Shown: positions 23,421 through 35,530, counted from the first letter of the stretch. The stretch: 64,000 bases of DNA from Anastrepha obliqua (GCF_027943255.1 NC_072893.1:128711784-128775783), one strand, 5' to 3'. Numbers and translations are program-made. Notes: a model not told the origin generated them from the sequence alone.

Positions 23421-25805
23421 AAATTTTGTTTATATTTGCATATATTACTAATCCTAATCAGAGAAGTTTACCTAGCATATCCTGAAGTTTTCAACAAAAT
23501 TTTTACTATTCATGACCAATTTTTGTATGTAACACACACAAGAGCACAAAAGACCTTGAGGTCGAAGTGCAAACCTTTAATAAATTAAAATCTGTGCCTT
23601 GGTGGAATTTTTATTTTATATTTTTAGTTATAAGGTTTTATATTAAAGAAACTGCTTGGTTTCTGAACCTTTAATACATTTCCAGTTCAGTTTCACCAAA
23701 TCACAAGTGGAAGAGCAGGAGATGCTTGGCCCAGATCCCTCTGTGTGTGGCGCTCTACATAAAGCAATTGTTATTTGGGTCAATTAAACGAAATTAGTTT
23801 GCTCAAATTGGGCTTGTTTGCGCTTTTGCATTTTTCATATATTAGCCCGAGTATTTGCTTGACCCTCATTCAATATTTACAAGGCCAGTATTTAAGGATG
23901 TATGCAAAGTAAATGCACCACATATTGTAATTTTACAAACATTGCATAGCGTATTAATGAGTCAATTAGTATGCGTATGTGTGTGAGTTTAAAAGCTGCA
24001 TAAAAGTTTGCTTTAGACCTTTCACAAAACTTTTTTCTGCAAGTTTGATAAAATATTTTTTGGAATTTTGTTATTTCGTGGGGGGTTTCTGTGTCAATCG
24101 GTGTACGGTGCACGGTGCTGCGTATGCGCATATTTGTAATATTCACTGGAATGAGTGATTGGGGTATTGTATTGCCAGTGTTTTAAGTGGTAATTTAAAG
24201 TTGACCAGAATATTAGGTGATGAAAGGCACCGATGGGACTGTCGGCACTGTGAAGGATGAGTGAAGCTGTGAAGTAATAGAATTTTTCATGCAATTTTAT
24301 ATACAAAAATGAATATTTGTTTGTTTGTATGTATTCCAATAGCACCCAAGCTAATCATCGCATTGCAATGAAACTTCGTCAGCTTATTGCTTGCAAATGT
24401 CGGGAGGATAGAGGCATAGTAAAATTAATTTAAAATAAGGAAGCGTGACACCTCCTATACAAACTTACTTTTGAGTATTACATATTTTCGGAACCATTCG
24501 AGTCTGAATACTGAATTTTGGTCATTATATGTTATAACTGAAAAAATAACTCTTTCAATAAAATCAGTTGTAGTTTGCGCGCCGGGTAATAACTAGTTTT
24601 TAATAAAACTGAAAGTTAATGGAAATTTTAATTAAAACAAATTTAATAAAATAAAAAAGCGTTTTTGCAATCCTCCGCTTTAATTTGATGGCAGCGTAAT
24701 TTCTAAATTGGCTTCATTCAATTTGTAGCACTAAAATTTCGTTTTTAAAAATATATTGCGCCCAAAATATGCAAAGTGTAATTAAAGTAGTCATTCATGC
24801 CACAGCAGCCTGCCGTTGAAGTTTAGTAGTTGATGCATACTTTCCGGTAAATTTTGCACAAATTTTGTTACAATTTTTTGGCGTTGTAAATTAAGCTTAA
24901 CGAATCTCAAAATTTTAACTCAGTTTTTCGATACCCTTTTTTAATCCTCACTTTTCAATTTACACAGCTGTAAAATAAAATTTAACCAATACTTAAGTTT
25001 TAAAGCAAAAATTCATAAATAAAAGATTTATACATTTCTTCCCGCTTCCAACATAAAAACCCTGCCATTCATTTGTAATCTGCCTTGATTAATGCACGGC
25101 ATATCTTCCTTTCAGCTTTTAAGCTGACCGAAAAAATTTCAATGGCATCAAAAGCGACGATAATTCAACGAGAATTGGTGGATGGCAATCAAAAGCAAGC
25201 ATTGGACGTCGTAACGAGAAGCAAACGGCACCAAGCCAACCAGTGGCAGATGGCACATAAAAAAGCGCACAAACTGAATTGATGAGTGGCACAAAGCGAA
25301 TGGGGGCACTCACAGGGCACAGCTACAGAGTGTGCCGTATAAGGTTGATAGCCGGTATGCCAGCAGCAAAATGGCTGCCGCTTTTCATGCATACTTGTGC
25401 TCACATACTTATATGTAGATATACCCTACAGTGGCAGACATAAAAATTCAGACAGACTGTTTGCACACACTCGAATTGCGTTAGTGGTGGCCAGTGACCT
25501 GCAGGGGAATCAGGTGGATTACAAAGTTAGAAATACAAGTCTGATGATAATCTTTGTCTACTTTAAAGGAGAGCAGGAATTTGTAGAAATCGACACCATA
25601 AAATGCTCATATTTACTTTCTTTTCCTCCTTCAAGTGACCGCCGAGTACTATAGGAATTCTTTTGCGGCTTCTGGCACTTGAACTCCCCCGGCATATTTC
25701 AGCTTAACCCGAGCTAAGTGGCGTGATATTCCCATCATCCTTACGCTTCGAAAACTTCTTCGGCCAGCTTCAGCTTTTTGTTATAACTTTCGGATAAGAT
25801 TTGGG
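23421..25805. other. Non-coding DNA
   Basis: AT-rich sequence. The frames at 23892-24345 (-), 25085-25404 and 25397-25654 show no family and start at non-ATG codons or overlap on both strands. No gene is supported. Confidence 0.45.
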
Positions 25806-25935
25806 TTATTGTTGTTGTAATAGCATTAAGCATTCCCCATACATTTTTGGGGAGTACTGCTAAGGGGACAGTTCTTGGCCGAATGTAAATCTGGGGTGTT
25901 CCGGTAATGTAGAATGGACTGTCGTGGGAAACAAT
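25806..25935 (+). repeat. Dispersed repeat fragment with palindromic core
   Basis: The stretch runs ttgttgttgtaatagcatta, then cattccccatacatttttgg, then gacagttcttggccgaat, then gttccggtaatgtagaat. It contains a small palindrome (tcccca...tgggga). From memory it resembles a frequent dispersed repeat of tephritid genomes; I cannot confirm this here, and no second copy was seen in this window. Confidence 0.4.
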
Positions 25936-28199
25936 AAGATTTTGGTCATTGTAGATGCTTACCAGATATCGTCGCTATTTCAAGTTTTCTGATTCGTAGG
26001 ACAATCAAAGTGACAAATATTTTTTGCCGGTATTTTCACACCTACTCGCTTCATACCTGCTGATTCAAATGATGCTTAAGGAAGGGTCTTCAGTTATCAT
26101 CTTAATGAAAACTCATGGACAACCGGATACCAGTGAGGAAGTGTTACCAACTCTCTTGGCTATCTCTCTCCTTATTGAAATTGAAATTTGAAAAAGCCAG
26201 GTTACTCCCAAAACACTCAGTCTAAAAAGTCCATTGTATTCGAAGCTCTGGAAAATAAAATGGTGGATAGTCAAGGAGGAAAGGAGATCAGTGAGACTGA
26301 GACAGCGAGAATAGAGACTGAGGCAGAGATAGCTAGTCCTGTGAGAATTTTTCAGATTCTTCGCAGGCGCTATTGCCATCCATTCAATTGGGTAGCAATG
26401 CTATTCAAAATAGGTTGACAATCTAACTGCAACCCTCTGTTGAACTCACTGAGAGCAGGAGCCGCAGCAGCCATTAAAGAGCTATGTGCTGCCGCCAGAT
26501 TTTATCGCTTTTCTGCCCTCTGCAAATGTTTCAGAATAGACTCCAAGTTAGGATAAAGTTTTACACGTCCAATGCATTCCTAATATTGAAATGCACTCGC
26601 TTTCCACTTCGATCAAAAGGCGTTGCTACTGTCTTCCAAACACAAATTTTCAAACATTATGGTGTAGAAAATTTAGGCGAAGAAAAATTTGCAAATTTTT
26701 GTAACTAGCGGAATTTTAGTATCAGACACTGTTTTTGACTTGTGCATGGAAAAAAGTCTCTTTATTTGTGAGAGTGTGTGCGTTTATTAATTTTTAATGT
26801 CACCCTGTGAATGCCATCAAGGACAATGTGCTCGGTATGCTTGGTTTGGTGTGTTCACGTATGTGTGTGTAATAACATGTGAAGCCTACTTACAGGCGCT
26901 GCCATTTACAGCCTCTGCTGTCAACGCTGGCATATGTAGCTTATCGCATACCCATCCAACAACAATACAATGGAAATGCGATTGCACCGAGCTGCCCTGC
27001 GGCTGAAGCCAGTATTCGATGTATGAGTTGCTGGCGAGTCAGCTACTTTGTCATTTCCCAACGCGCAAAGTGGAGTTGGGAATCCAACTCCCCTTCACTC
27101 TTTTTTACTGCTCATGTTTCCAGCCTCTCATTGCATAACTTTTTTTCTAATTTTTCTTCTCCACCTTTGGTGTTTGGAACTTTTCGTTAATCACATTTGA
27201 TAAATTTGTGCATGCCGGACTCAACAAGCAGCAAAGTGTCAAAGTGACAGCTAAGCCACAACGAGCATTTCTAAGGCCATAAGAAAATAACAACAATCAC
27301 GTGGGAAAGCAATAACAGTCAACTTTGGAGTAAAGCTCCACAGACTGCGTGGAAGAGCAAATATGCACTCGAATATGTGTGTGTGTGCGTGTGCATGTTT
27401 GCACGTTCGTTTTTTATAAGCTAAGCACGCGCTTTTGCAAATCCGGCCAGGCTATTTGCCAAACGCTGCACGTCAATGGGGTAGCTGGGGGCTACGTTAG
27501 TCGCTTGGTCAGCGGTAATTTAATGTTTTATTTTGCGCCGGTTTTGTGGTTGAATATTTGCTGCTCAGTTATTTTGCCCTCCAGGATGTTATTAATTCTT
27601 TTCTTTAAATATTTCATTGAGGCACTCCATTCTGTTTTGGCTCCGCTCCTCTTTTTATTGCCGTTAAATTAGACTGACCGGTGATAATTTTGCGCCTGTC
27701 AACAAAGTCGTTCGCGACACAAAATGAAATTATTTATAATAATGAAATAAATAAAAACAGAAAACTGAAAAATGATAAAAAAATGCGAACATATTTTATG
27801 AATTTTTTGTTATTTTTACGCCCCCTGTTGAATGATTGTAATTTGTGGAGAATTTTTACTACGTTCAAATATTTTATGGCGCATTATTGCATAAAGTTGG
27901 CTTGGAGTATAAAAGAAATTTTGGATATTAATTTTAAAATATGCTTTGTCATATTGTTGTAAATTTTAGCCATTACTCGTTTGAGCATGAAACAGCAGGT
28001 GGAGCTGAGTGAAAGTGGAATCTTTCTACCACACAAAAATTTCTGATTGGTTCTAGCGTAATACTCGCAAGTTTTGAAAACCTATTTGATTTTTTACGCA
28101 ATTTTAATAATATTTTTTATGAAAATATAGTTAATTCGACTACAAACACCATTTGAATCCAAGTTTCAAATAATGTGTAAGTAAAAAAAAAATCAACAA
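25936..28199. other. Non-coding DNA
   Basis: The frames at 26113-26418, 26484-26708, 26797-27190, 27349-27672 and 27681-27962 carry no domain, and several depend on non-ATG starts. A (GT)n tract lies near 27376-27390. No gene is supported. Confidence 0.45.
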
Positions 28200-28420
28200 A
28201 TTTTCATGAAAATTTCCAACCTTTGAAGCAGAACTTTTTGAAAAATTTCAAGTACGCAGAGTTATCGCGCATTAAATTTTGGACCATACGATGCAAGTTT
28301 GCTGTGGCTCAAAAATTGCGTTGATTTCTGACTATTTGTTTCTGTTCGCTATTTGGCTCATACATTTTGGCCCCACAAAAGAAATGCTCGGTATGTTTTT
28401 ATCTGGAAGAAACCGTTAAC
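28200..28420 (-). repeat. Fold-back dispersed repeat, copy 4
   Basis: Read on the minus strand: gtcagaaatcaacgcaattt, then tgcaaacttgcatcgtatgg, then a ccaaaatttaatgcgcgata block. This matches the loop and right arm of the copies at 7430 and 23325. The left arm is lost or too diverged. Immediately upstream, 28093-28199 resembles 33425-33530. Confidence 0.6.
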
Positions 28421-28787
28421 CATTGAAAGGTCTGAAATTTAAGCTTGAATTGTTTAGCAACTCTGTATGGCCCGTATTATTCGCCAGCAGTTTACCGCCC
28501 TTTCAGTTTCAAGAAGTCATCATTCTGCTACCAATGCTGGCCAAGTCGCAAGGATATCGTTTAGTCATTTGAAGCAATTTGTAGTGAATAAACTGAAGCA
28601 CTTTTTTAACTCTCCAATTTCAAAGCATAATTTCTTGTACGTTATATGTTGAACAAAAGAACAATAAATAAAAATAGTAATAGAATAAAATTGCTAAAAT
28701 TGCAGACTCAATGCCACCTTTTATTTCAGCGCAAGCAAATCGGCCATTTCATATTGAATAATTTATTATTTCCGTAATTTAATATCC
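28421..28787. other. Non-coding DNA
   Basis: A 61-residue frame at 28467-28652 (ATG start, A/S/R-rich, then AT-rich tail) has no recognisable family. AATAAA words follow at about 28663, but nothing else supports a gene. Confidence 0.4.
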
Positions 28788-28813
28788 GCTGCTCGTCCGA
28801 GCTCATCCTTCTA

Positions 28814-29747
28814 AAGCGTTTTTCAGTAAGAGCGCTTCAACTTGTTTTTTAAATAAAACACAAACGATTTGACTTTTTTAACTATTTTTTTTTTTTATTA
28901 TCGAGTTTGAACATATACATTTAAGTATGAAATTCGATTTCTTTTGCATGACCACCGCGTGCACGTTTTACGAAGTCCAATCGTTGAACCCAATTTTCGA
29001 CCACTCTTTTGCATAAATCGGCCGAAATTCCAGCAATTTCGCGTTCAATATTGGCTCTGAGCTCACAAATCGTCGCCGGCTTGTTACTGTAGACCAATGA
29101 CTTCACATAACCCCAAAGAAAATAGTGTAGAGGCGTCAAATCACACGAGCGCGGCGGCTATTCGGCCGGTCCATTTCTGGAAATAATGCGCTCTTCGAAC
29201 TTACTCTTCAACAAATCAATTGTAGCGTGTGCTGTGTGGCTTGTGGCCCCGTCCTGTTGAAACCACATGTCGTCTAAGTCCATACCATTCAATTGCGGCC
29301 AAAAATAATCGTTTATCATGTCGCGGTATCGATTTCCATTCACAGTAACGTGGCAATCGTTCTCGTCAACGAAAAAATATGGGCCAATTACGCCGCCGGC
29401 ATGTAAACCGCACCAAACAGTGATTTTTTCGGGATGCAACGGTGCCTCATGAATCACGTGTGGATTGCTTTCTGCCCAGTAACGCATATTTTGCTTGTTG
29501 ACAAAGCCATTGAGCCAAAAGTGAGCTTCATCACTGAAGATGATTTTTTGGAAAAACAGCAACAGCAACAGAACGATTATTTTCATAAAAAATTTGCACG
29601 ATTTGCAATCGTTGCTCAAGTGTGTAGCGTTCCATGATGAAATGTATACTAATGAAGTTTACAAATGACAAGCGAAAAATAAAAAATATTGCGTCGTTCG
29701 CCCTCCCTATCGGAAAAAAGTTGAAGCGCACCTATTGAAAAACGCTT
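28814..29747 (-). mobile_element. rosa-like DD41D Tc1/mariner element, minus strand, 934 bp
   Basis: The inverted repeats of about 29 bp begin aagcgtttttcagtaagagc at 28814 and, on the other strand at 29747, aagcgtttttcaataggtgc. TA is duplicated at 28812-28813 and 29748-29749. Inside is a transposase with an internal deletion, a frame break and a changed catalytic residue. The insertion into a SINE core gives an independent check of both borders. The TIRs are unlike those of the element at 2660-3529. Confidence 0.92.
28921..29635 (-). pseudogene. DD41D transposase remnant with third Asp replaced by His
   Basis: The ATG at 29635-29633 opens MERYTLEQRLQIVQIFYENN, the start of the N-terminal HTH. 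A deletion near 29555 then removes the rest of the DNA-binding region. The catalytic core follows as KIIFSDEAHFWLNGFVNKQN (first Asp), VTVWCGLHAGG and MWFQQDGATSHTA (second Asp). A stop or shift occurs at about 29158, and the last part reads CDLTPLHYFLWGYVK: the His stands where rosa-type enzymes have the third catalytic Asp, 41 residues after the second. The frame ends at 28921. Deletion, nonsense and active-site loss each make it inactive. Confidence 0.88.
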
Positions 29748-29850
29748 TATTTGTGCTGTAGTGTTTCCACAAAATGGCTGGACCTACAGTTATCTGCCGC
29801 CTCCTAATGGCAGATAGCCTTTATATGAGGTGCTTTCCCACTAATATACA

Positions 29851-31284
29851 CTAATATATTTTGCAAGTAATATTTTATGAGCTAAATTTTAATATTTTAT
29901 ATGCCATACATTTCTTTCTGCACATGGCAATTACCGGAGTTTCGCCCCGGGACGATTTGCCATTATCCAGTTAATACTAAAATTTGTCTAAAATTTTGCC
30001 AATGGTGTCAATTACAGTTTACATCTTAATTAAACCCGAAATATCCAAGCAAGCCGGGTATCGAATACAATATTTACCAGTAGGCATATAACCATCACAA
30101 CTATAATCACACACAAAATGCCATTTAGTCAAAATATTTCATGTAGATACACGCACATTACACATGTCACTCATACGCACTGGCGTACGCACCTACGCAA
30201 AACACGTACACGCATACAAATAACATGAATTTGCCAGTTAAACAAACAACTACGCTTGAATTTTGATATTTACTATACTTTCAAAGAATTGCAAATGTGT
30301 ATGTGTGTATTTCTTGATATAAATGAATTTTTATTTAATGATATTTAGTTGTTTTGCATTTTATACATTCTGTACGTTGCGCATACGCCCCGGGCGTGCA
30401 CACCGCACAGCGTGTGAAACCTTTAACATGGCAGGTTGGCAACGGACTGTCAGCCAGACTTACAGCTGCAATGTGCGCAATTATGAAGTGCTCGGACGTG
30501 CCACATTGTGTGTGTTCACTTGAATATTTTGTATTTACATTTTTGCGCTTTACATGTAAATAAATAAACTTTTTTGTTTTTGTGTAGAATGTGCGCTAAA
30601 CTATTAATATTGAAATTTCATATCAATATCTATGCATGCATATCTAAGTATGTATGCATGTATTTAATTACATAGTATATTTACGCAAGCATCTATTATG
30701 CAAATACGTACGCTCGAGTGCGGCTTGTCAGTCATTTTGCCAGTTTGCCGGCAGCACACATATTTGGAATGCTGTAGTTGAGGCGCAGCGTATGTGAGGC
30801 TAGTGAATACGGCAATTAATTTAATTGCTACAAGCTGCTAGCGGTTACATATACGCATGTGTGGGTGCATGTTGTTGTGGGCTCATTTATTTGTATTTGA
30901 ATAAATAATATCTCGCAAATATTGTTTTTTTTTGGAGTTTTTATGGTTCCCTTTTTGCACGTGTGTAAAATGTTTGTCTCGCTGGTCTGTAGGTGCGTGT
31001 TGCTGCAAATGGCTAAATGTCATGAAAAGCCACATGTGCAACAACCAAACGAAGAAAAAAAAAATGAAAATATGAATTATTAGTAACAACAAAATTGCGT
31101 TTAATACCTTTTATGCGCACAATACTAGTTTTAGTCCGGGCATTGGAGAGAAAAGTCCTGTAATGCAATTTATTTATTACTAATTTATGCCAAGCGCCAG
31201 CTGTTGCAAGTCACAAATATTTAGTTAGCTGTTGTATGCATAACAAAATATATGAACCAGTTTGGTTATTTGTAGGCACGCACA
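29851..31284. other. Non-coding DNA
   Basis: Overlapping frames at 30323-30563 and 30883-31092 have no domain. No gene is supported. Confidence 0.45.
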
Positions 31285-31620
31285 GTGAACGCGAAAAAAA
31301 TGAGCAGACACAAATTTTTTGGGGTCCCGAAATATTTGGGACTAGCTGATGTGAGTATCGGGATACTTTAAATTTTTTATGAGTTCAGAATGCGAATAAA
31401 AAATGTGTACACAGATTTTCGGGATCCCTTCTTTTAAGTACCGAAATTTTCGGGACTAGTTGATATGAATGTCGAGATAAATTAAAGTTTTGGTAGATTC
31501 AGAATGCGAATTAAAAATGTGTACACAAATTTTCGGGATCGCTTCTTTTAAGTACCGAAATTTTCCGGACTAGTAGGTAGGAATTTCGGGATAATTAAAA
31601 TTTTTTTAAGTTTAAGTATG
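31285..31620 (+). repeat. Tandem repeat, period 114 bp, about 2.8 copies
   Basis: The word ccgaaat(a/t)tt(t/c)gggac starts at 31327, 31441 and 31555, a regular 114-bp spacing. Each unit also contains gaatgcgaa(t)taaaaaatgt, gtacaca(a/g)attttcggga and cttcttttaagta. Two of its blocks form partial palindromes around cccgaaa/tttcggg. It is non-coding. Confidence 0.85.
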
Positions 31621-31696
31621 AAAAAAAATTTGGCACATAATTTTATTTTCCTTTTTTGTTGTATGTGAGTGAGCAATATTGCCGACTCGATTCTCA

Positions 31697-31922
31697 TAAA
31701 GACGAATTTAGGTTAGGTTAGGTTAGCCTGGTTGGCAATAAGCCACGCATAGACCTTTTGGTCCCTAGCGATACCAGATGGAGACCGACCTCTATGAATC
31801 CCTAAAGTAGACATCATGTAGGATGTCAGCGCTTTTGGCGAATCTAAGTAGGTCTGGGAGATCCGCTTTTGAGGCGTCTTCCAGACCCTCAAACAGTGGG
31901 GCTCCCAGTAAAGACGAATTTA
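31697..31922 (-). mobile_element. Short retrotransposed insertion (LINE tail or SINE) with 14-bp TSD
   Basis: The 14-bp sequence taaagacgaattta occurs at 31697-31710 and again at 31909-31922. Between them lie 198 bp that begin ggttaggttaggttagcctg and end gtggggctcccag. On the minus strand the insert therefore ends in three TAACC-like units, the same kind of 3' end as the RNase H LINE near 47580 (ataacctaacctaagc). A perfect target-site duplication and a 3' repeat tail fit target-primed reverse transcription of a 5'-truncated LINE or a LINE-driven SINE. Confidence 0.8.
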
Positions 31923-32329
31923 GTTAGTTTAGATTAGTTAAGTTTAGTTCTAGGTATTAGAATTGCTAAAAGAGTGAGTAACAATTTTTTTGTACCAGAG
32001 ATGCTTTTTGACTATACCAAGTCACATATTTTAGCCCAGCAAAACTTTGCGTTGCAGCAGCTTGGTTGAATAGAAGAGTTGTACTTCATTCTCCGAAAGA
32101 GAACGAAAAACATTAGACTGGGCTGGGAAATACAAAAACTGAATAGTCAGTGATTTGATGAATAAAAGTTTGATACGCTCGTTTCCAAAAAAGAGGTATT
32201 TGCAAAATGATCAGCAGGAAAATTGCCACCAGAAAGTTTGTTAGTATCGAAATTGAAGTAAGGAGCAGGTGTCAGAAAGATTTGAGTTGACCAGAATCGA
32301 AGGAACTACGGATAAATATCAAAATATCA

Positions 32330-32475
32330 AATTACAGCTTTAGGCCCTATCTTTTACCAACAACGCCCTTGCACCCGTACAGCACGACTGTTGCCTTCCT
32401 TATGTTCTCCTCAATGTTGGGCCTCCACGTTAGCTTTCTATCAAGGATTATACCCAAATATTCAACGTGTTGAAA
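32330..32475 (-). pseudogene. LINE reverse transcriptase thumb fragment
   Basis: The minus strand encodes VEYLGIILDRKLTWRPNIEE followed by a short helix ending in VVLYGCKGVVGKR and a stop. This corresponds to the segment just after the RT catalytic core of I/LOA/R1-group LINEs (family form V-YLGV-LD-KL-W, then CK--IG--WGL), with the expected Trp after GKR replaced by a stop. About 45 codons remain and no other part of a LINE is attached. Confidence 0.75.
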
Positions 32476-35400
32476 TTAAAATGAAATGAAATTTGTTACC
32501 CACTGTATGCACAAGTCATATACTATATCTACAAATCATTTAGCAGCGCGCTAATAACAAATATCATAACTGTAACTTATATGCTCACATATTCATCCAT
32601 AGCTCTTTAGTAATATCCTCTCAAATTACAGCTTAAGTAGTTTTATGTGTGTCTGTATGCTTACAATATCTGCGTCAATACGCCCGCGTTTCCAAACATC
32701 AATAATACCAACAATCGTAATATTCATAACCGCCAACAGACATCCAAGAGCTCTGCGCTATCTAATACAAATGATGTGCTGCATAACTTTTGTTCTCACT
32801 CGCCGAATCACTCATACCCACTTTGATGCTCTACATTTACCCACACTTGGTCGCAACCGACATATAGTGACATTTGATTTGACAACAACACTGCATGTAT
32901 GGCTTATTATTGCAATCATATCTATGTGTACAAGCGCATCTGAATACAGAGCGAATAATAATTCAAGTCTGAGTATTTGTATACAAGCAATGCTGCTTTG
33001 ACTGCTACAAATGATTTTCTCGCTGTTGCTGCTGTGAATGATACTGTCAGTTAGTTTGTGGTAGCAAATGCTGCTATTAAGTTGGCATACGTTGTTCGTT
33101 ATCACTGCATGGGTGGCTAGTACGTTTCGCAATGAGTGATGAGGAGCAATTAAGCATTTAAAAAGAGAGGAGCTATGCAAGAGTCGCCCGAAGGTGATGC
33201 CTTCCATGCAATGTTTGAAATTTGCACTTTCCTCATACAGCGCTTTTATGGTATTATGTGCTCATTGTTGTGCTAGGATAGCAATGCGTTAGAAAATTGA
33301 GAAATTGGCGCGTATATATTCCGCTTTTCCCGGCAAGCCATTGAGCTAGGAAGCTAATTGGGAAATATGCTCCAAGTATACGCTGCGTTAAATAACTAAA
33401 GAACAATTTACTTTTTGCTCAATTAATTTTAAAATAATATTAATTTTGTAAAAATGTAGTTAATTCTCCTATAAAAGGCATATAAATGCAAGTTTAAACT
33501 TTTGAAAAAATGAGTTCAACAAATTTTCAACAATTTTGTCTTCTATTTTTTATTTTATTTATTGTTTACATAGCATATAGAAATTAGAAAAATTAATCAA
33601 AAACCAAGATAAAATTATTCCTCTGATTCGCAGTTGGCACAAATGAATTATCACACATCGCCCTAATCGACTCCAATGATGTGAAGACTAAAAAAAGGAA
33701 CCGAATAAGTGGTGGCTTATTCGAGGCTTGACTTATCTTTGCAAATCATCTTATTCCCGCGCTTATTCTGCGCTTGGGTTACCATGAGAAGCTCTCCCGG
33801 ACCGCGGCTGTTGAACTCTTTGCTAGAAAAATTTTATGAGTTAGCATTTATTTGAACAATTTTTCGCAACATCGTCAAACTTTGAATGCCAAATTTCTCT
33901 AATTAAAAGAAAGAGGAAAGCATATCGATAAGCAGATGGCATTACTATCTCAAATCAAACGTACTGCTTGCAAAGAAGCATCCTTCAAAGGAAGGCACGT
34001 TAATTTTTTGACTTATGTTTGTATCTGCCAAAAAGTTTTGTTGTGACCGCTGTGCCCGTGACTTCACTTCTTTAAATTTTCATGCGGTTCAGGTGTAAAG
34101 AAAGTATATTATATTTATTTATTATTAAATATATTTATTTATTTGTCGTTCCAAGCTAGTCATCCGGCTTGTGAAACGATTATTTTCTTTCTTGTGTCTT
34201 ACATACTAAGTACAAGCGTTTTTATAGTAATTTTTATCAATGCAAGCCAACAACAATTTTTCGGTGTTTACTTGTGTAATATGATTCTAGCATTCACGCG
34301 CCGCGCATAAAATAATTACGTTAGCTATGTTTGCGTTTACTTTCAAGTGTAATGAACCTTTTAAGAAAGGCACAGCACAGTGAATGCATAAGTGGACAAT
34401 AAAATAAAAGCCAAAAACAAAATGTTTATGAATATTAATGTTAAGGCATATCCGACTTATAATCATACTACACAGGTATACTAAGTTTTTTTGTCTAAAT
34501 TAATGGCGATAATCGGCTGCAAATACTTAAGGAAATCTGCTGAGATTTGATATCTAAGATAGCCATATTTCTTTGCTTTCTAAAACTGTCTAAAGAAAAT
34601 AGGGGAAAAAGCTCTGTAGTCTCCCTAGCACTTGTGTTTTTCTTGTAATTCTACCCCTTTTAAAAATCCTCTTTTCATACATATAAGATATAAGATTTCA
34701 TCAATATCCATCACCAGCTTACTGCCCAGGGCAGTATGAAAGTTTGTGAGCACTTCACTCCTTCAACTGAGGCTAAGCGAAGATTTTCTCAGGGTACAAA
34801 AGAGCAAGGATACTTTTCAGTTTGTTAGTGCTAAACCTGTTATAAGTACTGTATTGTTGTTCTACGTCTCTTATACACAAAGCCTATTAAAATCGGATTT
34901 ACTCGAATGTATGAGTGTTCAATCGAATTTCATTATTTATACAGAATATTTCGATTTCTGTTTATTGGCAAACTGCTACTTGCACTTTAATTAAAAGAAA
35001 ACAAAGTAAAGGATTAGTCTGGCCATTAGAAGAGTTGGCCATAGCAAAGCTGTGTAAACGTAGCTGTTAAAGACTGGAGAAGCAGATGGAGGGTATGTTG
35101 TGTAAGGTATGAATAAAACGGAATAAAACTTGATTCAGTTTGTAGTCATCCAACAAATTAGAAAACAAATTCTTCTTCTATCAGCAAATACAAATAAAAA
35201 TATGCTAAATTAGAGAAATTGAGAAGGGAAGATTTATATGGTACTAAAGGTCCTTAAGGTAGTGAGGTCATAAAATGGCAACAGGGGAAACATTATTGAA
35301 AAATAAAAAATAAAACTCAGCTGATTTGCTGCAATACTACAATATTTTATACATTTCAGACTTCACTGCAAACAGTTCAAATGGAGGTAAAAGTCATGAA

Positions 35401-35530
35401 GTTGCGAACAAACAGTCGGCGGAAATCCCACCGCCAGCACAGCAAAAACTTCAGTCTGCTATTATTTAAATATAATATTTTGGTGTAACTTTAAGCCTGT
35501 GAAACAGAATATCTGATGAGTACTAAATGG
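32476..35530. other. Non-coding DNA
   Basis: The frames at 32645-33001, 32812-33207 (-) and 34746-34994 lack domains and start at non-ATG codons or overlap. 33425-33530 resembles 28093-28199. A-rich/T-rich tracts near 33541-33570 and 34110-34145 could be tails of undetected retroelements. No gene is supported. Confidence 0.4.

Larger units (their letters stand above)
28788..29850 (-). mobile_element. SINE fragment split by a rosa-like element
   Basis: On the plus strand 28788-28813 reads ...gtccgagctcatccttcta and 29748-29850 reads tatttgtgctgtagtgtttc and onward. Joined at the TA, these reproduce the minus-strand SINE core (consensus in copies 1 and 4: ccgagctcctcc...tatttgtgg and ttccacaaatgg...ggacctacag). 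The gap is exactly the rosa-like element plus one duplicated TA. The copy also lacks the tail and the tRNA-like head. Confidence 0.8.

Noticed and set aside
32645..33207. 118- and 131-codon frames on opposite strands
   Set aside because: They overlap each other and lack domains; at least one starts at a non-ATG codon.
33541..33660. T-rich tract (ttttttattttatttattg) that could be a minus-strand retroelement tail
   Set aside because: No coding remnant or target-site duplication could be recognised next to it.
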